Shown here in pieces: positions 21,111 through 24,928 of a stretch of 24,928 nt of DNA (positions are counted from its first letter, which is position 1; every line of letters begins with the position of its first letter). A program made the translations under genes and the position numbers. The notes under the pieces were generated by a model, which was not told where the DNA came from, did no database searches, and saw only the letters and a program-made list of their open reading frames with translations. Origin of the DNA: JACCYJ01 sp038198775 (GTDB taxonomy: Bacteria; Actinomycetota; Actinomycetes; Propionibacteriales; Nocardioidaceae); NCBI GenBank assembly GCA_038198775.1, contig JBBPZV010000041.1:1-24928 (forward strand). The letters are read 5' to 3'.

Positions 21111-21599
21111 TCAGCGGTGATCACCACCGCGTACCTGGTCCACCGCGTGCCGCAGCACGCCGGCGAGGACCTCGAGCCCGTCCCTGACCCCGCCGGGAGA
21201 CCCAGGCAGGTTGACGACGACCGTGCGACCTGCGACCCCGGCCAGGCCCCGGGAGAGCACGGCGGTGGGAACGCCCTGCTCGCGGCCGTGGGCCCGGATC
21301 GCCTCCGCGACACCGGGAACCTGGTAGTCGAGCACCGCCGCTGTGCGCTCCGGGGTCTGGTCGGTGGGGCTGACCCCGGTGCCCCCGGTGGTGATCACCA
21401 CGTCGACTCCGGCTGCGACCGCCGCCCGCAGCTCGCGCTCGACCGGCTCGCCGTCGGCGACCACGACCGGGTCAGGGGTGTCGAACCCCCACTCCCGCAG
21501 CTGGGCGCTGACCTGCGGCCCGGTCGTGTCCTCGTACACACCGCCTGCAGCCCGGTTGGATGCGGTCACCACCCGGGCCCGCAGCGCCGGCTCCTGCAT
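21111..21599 (-). CDS. mog: molybdenum cofactor biosynthesis protein MogA/MoaB family
   Basis: Adenylyltransferase-type protein that activates molybdopterin before molybdate insertion by MoeA. The 162 residues contain the family loops ASNRAAGGVYEDTTGP, VITTGGTGVSPTDQTPE (68-84) and VVNLPGSPGGVRDGLEVL near the C-terminus. It is 13 bp downstream of moaC in the glp-moaC-mog run. Which of the two sister functions (MogA or MoaB) applies cannot be decided by eye. Confidence 0.94.
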   Translation of the reverse strand: MQEPALRARVVTASNRAAGGVYEDTTGPQVSAQLREWGFDTPDPVVVADGEPVERELRAAVAAGVDVVITTGGTGVSPTDQTPERTAAVLDYQVPGVAEAIRAHGREQGVPTAVLSRGLAGVAGRTVVVNLPGSPGGVRDGLEVLAGVLRHAVDQVRGGDHR

Positions 21600-21612
21600 G
21601 CCGCCTCCGACC

Positions 21613-22098
21613 TCAGCGAGTCCAGTCGCCGCTGCGACCGCCGGACTTGGCCTGGACCCGTACGTCGGTGATCACCGCCGCACGGTCGACCCCCTTGACC
21701 ATGTCGAACAGCGCCAGCGCGGCGACGCTGACCGCCGTCAACGCCTCCATCTCTACCCCGGTACGACCGGTCGTACGCACTGTGGAGCGGATGTCGACGT
21801 ACCCGTCGGCGACTTCGAGGTCCACGCTAACCGCGCTGATCGCCAGCGGGTGGCACAGCGGAACCAGCTCGGGGGTGCGCTTGGCGGCGAGGATCCCGGC
21901 CACCCGCGCGACGGCGAGGGCATCGCCCTTGGGCAGGCCGTCGCCGCGCAGCAGCGAAACCACCAGCGGGCTCACCAGCACCCGGGCGGTCGCAGTCGCC
22001 TCCCGGGCCGTGACCGGTTTGGCCGACACGTCGACCATCCGCGCGGCTCCGCGCTCGTCGACGTGGGTGAGCCGTCCCGGCCCTGCCTCAGAAGTCAC
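21613..22098 (-). CDS. moaC: cyclic pyranopterin monophosphate synthase
   Basis: Second enzyme of molybdenum cofactor synthesis; with MoaA it converts GTP to cyclic pyranopterin monophosphate. The 161-residue protein has the active-site sequences ELVPLCHPLAIS, VEMEALTAVSVAALALFDMVK with the catalytic Lys in MVKGVDR, and KSGGRSGDW at the end. GTG start overlapping the glp stop by 11 bp, indicating coupled translation. No moaA or moaE is in the window, so the rest of the pathway lies elsewhere. Confidence 0.97.
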   Translation of the reverse strand: MTSEAGPGRLTHVDERGAARMVDVSAKPVTAREATATARVLVSPLVVSLLRGDGLPKGDALAVARVAGILAAKRTPELVPLCHPLAISAVSVDLEVADGYVDIRSTVRTTGRTGVEMEALTAVSVAALALFDMVKGVDRAAVITDVRVQAKSGGRSGDWTR

Positions 22099-23338
22099 GA
22101 TCGAGCACCAGTACGGCGCCGGTCGAGCCGGCGTCCAGGGTTGTGACGTCCGAGGGGACGACCAGCAGCGCGTTGCAGGCGGCGAGGTCGCCGACCAGGT
22201 GCGAGCCGTGACCCCCGACCGGTGTCACGACCGCCCCGTCCGAGGTCATCTCGAACCACGCGCGGACGTACTGCCGCCGCTGGGCCGCCGACCGCACCGG
22301 CTTGCTCAGGCGCGCTTGCAGCAGGGGCCGGCGGTACGGCTCTCGGCCCATCATGGCGCGCAGCGCCGGTGCGACGAACACCTCGAACGACACGTACGCC
22401 GACACCGGGTTGCCGGGAAGTGTGAAGATCGGCGTCGCGTCCTCACCTACCCGGCCGAAGCCCTGGGGCTTGCCCGGCTGCATCGCGACCTCGCAGAACT
22501 CGACGGTGCCGAGGCGGCCCAGCACATCCTTGACCACGTCGTACTCGCCCTTGCTGACCCCTCCGCTGGTCACGACGACGTCGGCGCGCACCAGCTGGTC
22601 CGAGAGCGCGTCGGAGAAGTCCTGTGGGTCGTCGCTGACGATGCCCACCCGGAAGGCGATGGCTCCGGTCGCCCGGGCCGCCGCCGCGAGCATGAAGCTG
22701 TTGCCGTCGTAGATCGAGTCGTAGTCGAGTCTGCCGCCCGGCTCCCGCAGCTCGCTCCCCGTGGACAGCACGACCACCCGTGGCCGCGGCCTCGCTCGGA
22801 CCCGAGCCCGCCCGACCGAGGCGAGCAGGGCGATCTGGCGGGGGCCCAGCACGGTCCCCTCGGTGACGACGAGCTCGCCTTCGGCGACGTCCTCCCCGAC
22901 GCGGCGTACGTGCTGGCCCGGCTGTGGCGCCCGGAAGATCCGTACCGTGGCCCGGCCGCCGTCGGTCCACTCCAACGGCACGACCGCGTCCGCCCCCGTC
23001 GGGACCGGCGCGCCGGTCATGATCTTCAGGCAGGTGCCCGGCGCCATCGCGTAAGGCTTGGTCGACCCCGCGGCCGACTCCCCGACGACCGGCAGGTGGA
23101 TGGGGCGCCCGTCGCTGGCTTCCTCGACGTCTGCGAGCCGCACGGCGTAGCCGTCCATGGCGGAGTTGTCGAAGCGCGGCAGCGCGATGGTCGAGACGAC
23201 GTCCTCGCCGGCGGGCAGCCCGTGCACATCGAGCAGCGGCTGGTCGTACGGCTGCAACGGCGCCACCAGCTGCAAGATCTTGCCAAGGTGGTCGTCGACG
23301 CTACGCAGGCCGGTGTCCTGCGCGGTGTCGGAGGCCAT
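22088..23338 (-). CDS. glp: gephyrin-like molybdotransferase Glp / MoeA
   Basis: MoeA-family protein that inserts molybdate into molybdopterin; at this locus in Corynebacterium the orthologue (Glp) binds FtsZ and the GlpR receptor. The 416 residues show the MoeA signatures PRFDNSAMDGYAV (54-66), TGAPVPTGADAVVPLE (108-123), GEDVAEGE, STGSELREPG, IYDGN (209-213), SGGVSKGEYD (258-267), QPGKPQGFG (287-295) and LPGNPVSAYVSFEVF. The ATG giving MASDTAQDTG fits the family and lies 10 bp after the uridylyltransferase stop; the frame is open 18 codons upstream. Its presence with sepX/glpR and with moaC and mog suggests both a division and a cofactor role. Confidence 0.95.
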   Translation of the reverse strand: MASDTAQDTGLRSVDDHLGKILQLVAPLQPYDQPLLDVHGLPAGEDVVSTIALPRFDNSAMDGYAVRLADVEEASDGRPIHLPVVGESAAGSTKPYAMAPGTCLKIMTGAPVPTGADAVVPLEWTDGGRATVRIFRAPQPGQHVRRVGEDVAEGELVVTEGTVLGPRQIALLASVGRARVRARPRPRVVVLSTGSELREPGGRLDYDSIYDGNSFMLAAAARATGAIAFRVGIVSDDPQDFSDALSDQLVRADVVVTSGGVSKGEYDVVKDVLGRLGTVEFCEVAMQPGKPQGFGRVGEDATPIFTLPGNPVSAYVSFEVFVAPALRAMMGREPYRRPLLQARLSKPVRSAAQRRQYVRAWFEMTSDGAVVTPVGGHGSHLVGDLAACNALLVVPSDVTTLDAGSTGAVLVLDRDF

Positions 23339-23348
23339 GCCCCCAACA

Positions 23349-24737
23349 CTAACGACCGATCGTCGCCTGATCCGGCACCCGTGACGGTCCACCCTCGTCG
23401 TCCAGGCGGGCCTCGCCGCGGACGGTGACCCGCGCGCCGAACGTCCAGTCGCCGCGAACGGTCAGCGAGCGGGCCTCGACCAGCGACGGCGGGCCGGCCG
23501 GGAAGCGGCGCTCGAAGCCGCCGATCGTCTTGTAGTGAGCGGGATCGAGGTCGACCACCGGTGCCTCGTCGGCCCGCCGCTCCAACCGGGCGTCGGAGCG
23601 GACGTGGTAGGCGTCGGAGCGCAGCACCAGCAGGTCGTTGGTCGTCTTCACCGGCAAGAACCGCGACCGGTCGACCTCCAGCGCCAGGGCGCCGTCGAAG
23701 ACCTCGACGGCCGCGCCCATCGCGGTCTCGATCTGTACCACCTCCGGTGATGCCGCGTCGGCGGGGTCCACGGTCTTGATGTTGGCGATCAGCGGCAGCC
23801 CGAGCACACCGTCGCGGTCTCGCAGCGTGCCAGCGAGCGAGCGAAGGTCGAACCACAGGTTGTTGGTGTGGAAGTAGCGGTGCCGGCCGATGTCGGACAT
23901 CGCCGCCATATCGGCCGGGGCGGTTTGCGCGGTCTCACGCAGGACCAGCCGCCCGTCGCTGCGGCGCACCGCCAGGTGGCCGCCCTTGCGGTCGGCGGGG
24001 GTGCGGCGGCACACCTCGGCGGCGTATGGCGCGCCCGATGCGGCGAACCACCCGGCGATGGTGCCGTCGGGTCCGGCGCCGAGGTTGTCGGCGTTCGAGA
24101 CGCTGGCGTAGCGGTAGCCGGCGGCGAGCAGTGCCTCCAGCACCCCGGAGACCTCGAGGGCGGTGTAGAGGTCCCCGTGACCGGGCGGGCACCACTCCAG
24201 CGCCGGGTCGGTGGGCCAGCTCACCGGGGTGAGGTCGTCGCGACGCAGCTTGGGCTCCCGGTTCTGCAGGAAGTCCAGCGGCAGGTCGCCGACGCGAAGG
24301 TCGTACGCCGCCAGCGCGGCCAGCGTGTCCTCACGGGTCCGGAAGCTGTCCATGAACAGCAGCGGCAGGCTGACTTCGTACCCGCTGCGGGCGTGCAGCA
24401 CCTGGCGCGCGATGACGTCGAGGAAGCGAAGCTCGCCGTGCACCGCCAGCAGGGACTTGGCCCGGTCCATGCCCATCGACGTGCCCAGTCCACCGTTGAG
24501 CTTGACGATCGCGGTGGCGCCGAGCGCCTCGCGGGCGGCCTGCGAATCGACCTCGAGGTCGGCGAGCCGGGGCGGGTCGACGAGCGGGTCCAGCTCCGCT
24601 TCGGCGATCAGCCCGGTGGCGCCGTTGTCCAGCTGCTCGTAGTAGTGGGTGAACACCGCGATCGCCCGCTCGTGGACCCCGGCGGCTCGCATCCGCCGCT
24701 GCGCACGCGTCAGCCCGTCGCCGCTCACCGACCGCAT
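23349..24737 (-). CDS. UTP-glucose-1-phosphate uridylyltransferase, eukaryotic-type UDPGP family
   Basis: Makes UDP-glucose from UTP and glucose-1-phosphate for cell-wall and storage glycans. The 462-residue protein belongs to the UDPGP family, not to the roughly 300-residue bacterial GalU family. It has IVKLNGGLGTSMGMDRAKSL split around residues 77-96 (N-terminal nucleotide loop and Lys), EWCPPGHGDLYTAL (181-194), SNADNLG (214-220), HTNNLWFDL (290-298), NIKTVDP and PVKTTNDLLVLRSD (362-375). It occupies the place galU has in M. tuberculosis, just upstream of moeA. Start ATG; a repeat hairpin begins 22 bp upstream. No strong Shine-Dalgarno is seen. Confidence 0.93.
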   Translation of the reverse strand: MRSVSGDGLTRAQRRMRAAGVHERAIAVFTHYYEQLDNGATGLIAEAELDPLVDPPRLADLEVDSQAAREALGATAIVKLNGGLGTSMGMDRAKSLLAVHGELRFLDVIARQVLHARSGYEVSLPLLFMDSFRTREDTLAALAAYDLRVGDLPLDFLQNREPKLRRDDLTPVSWPTDPALEWCPPGHGDLYTALEVSGVLEALLAAGYRYASVSNADNLGAGPDGTIAGWFAASGAPYAAEVCRRTPADRKGGHLAVRRSDGRLVLRETAQTAPADMAAMSDIGRHRYFHTNNLWFDLRSLAGTLRDRDGVLGLPLIANIKTVDPADAASPEVVQIETAMGAAVEVFDGALALEVDRSRFLPVKTTNDLLVLRSDAYHVRSDARLERRADEAPVVDLDPAHYKTIGGFERRFPAGPPSLVEARSLTVRGDWTFGARVTVRGEARLDDEGGPSRVPDQATIGR

Positions 24738-24759
24738 CGTAGGCGCTGCCGGAGCTGCC

Positions 24760-24824
24760 GCTATCCCATGTTCACCTGGGATAGCGGCCCATCCAACGCG
24801 TTGCAACCCGGTGGAAGTGCCGCT
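24760..24824 (+). repeat. 65-bp twin-hairpin intergenic repeat, copy 2
   Basis: The first hairpin is perfect: the 9-bp stem extends to 12 bp (24757-24768 with 24777-24788, 8-nt loop). The second is degraded, with four mismatches in 15 pairs. Ungapped identity with copy 1 (9171-9235, opposite strand) is 54 of 65. It lies in the intergenic region between the uridylyltransferase and the gene starting at the right edge, upstream of both. Confidence 0.9.
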
Positions 24825-24889
24825 GCGCCCTTGGCAGCACCCGCCGATCGGAAGCGGCAAGACAACCAACCTCGCACTACCGTGACCGC

Positions 24890-24928
24890 GTGCCCGCCGG
24901 TGTCGACGCCAAGGCGCAGTTGCGCCTG
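24890..24928 (+). CDS. start of a gene leaving the right edge, perhaps 5-formyltetrahydrofolate cyclo-ligase
   Basis: A GTG opens VPAGVDAKAQLRL to the end of the window. In M. tuberculosis 5-formyltetrahydrofolate cyclo-ligase (Rv0992c) is divergent from galU at this point, and its family often starts with a basic KxxLR segment. Thirteen codons are too few to confirm. Another GTG 8 nt upstream is in a different frame. Confidence 0.4.
   Translation, partial: MPAGVDAKAQLRL

Overview
The window is high-GC chromosomal DNA from an actinobacterium. Four things point there: many GTG starts, several promoters that look leaderless, tRNA genes without an encoded CCA, and gene neighbourhoods shared with Mycobacterium tuberculosis (pth-rplY-prs-glmU; tatD-rpfB-ksgA-ispE; rsmI divergent from pmt; a Glp/GlpR molybdopterin-division cluster). 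The species cannot be named from the sequence alone.

Left block, about 1-4.1 kb, minus strand: glmU, prs, rplY and pth (UDP-GlcNAc synthesis, PRPP synthesis, ribosomal protein L25, peptidyl-tRNA hydrolase), with a tRNA-Gln(TTG) just upstream of glmU. From 4.2 to 7.3 kb there is a mixed regulatory block: an acyl-CoA desaturase behind two tandem palindromic operators, a TetR regulator separated from it by three 22-bp tandem repeats, a trans-aconitate methyltransferase-like gene and a MarR regulator.

Middle block, 7.3-13.9 kb, minus strand: rsmI, metG, tatD, then the rpfB-ksgA-ispE unit (cell-wall resuscitation factor, 16S rRNA dimethyltransferase, isoprenoid kinase), preceded by a promoter and a leader that can fold as a compact three-way junction. 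Protein O-mannosyltransferase pmt diverges from rsmI across only 22 bp.

Accessory block, 15.5-19.5 kb, between pmt and a tRNA-Ala(CGC): an alpha/beta hydrolase, a VapC-like PIN toxin without a visible antitoxin or a good start codon, a nested set of broken insertion sequences (IS21-type end repeats, an IS110 transposase fragment with its long non-coding left end, an istB fragment), a second toxin-antitoxin pair whose toxin carries a one-base deletion, and a SAM methyltransferase. This is the only clearly decayed, mobile-element-rich part of the window.

Right block, 19.6-24.9 kb, minus strand: UDPGP-type UTP-glucose-1-phosphate uridylyltransferase, glp/moeA, moaC, mog, a RimJ-type acetyltransferase and the membrane protein SepX/GlpR. 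The Mo-cofactor genes sit together with the Glp-GlpR pair known to act in corynebacterial division. A gene beginning at the right edge may be 5-formyltetrahydrofolate cyclo-ligase.

The most novel-looking signals are a 65-bp twin-hairpin repeat present twice in opposite orientation (54 of 65 bases identical, no gaps), the IS110 left end that could hold a bridge-RNA remnant, the frameshifted toxin, the structured rpf leader, the tandem desaturase operators, and a methionyl-tRNA synthetase whose HIGH motif reads SIGN.
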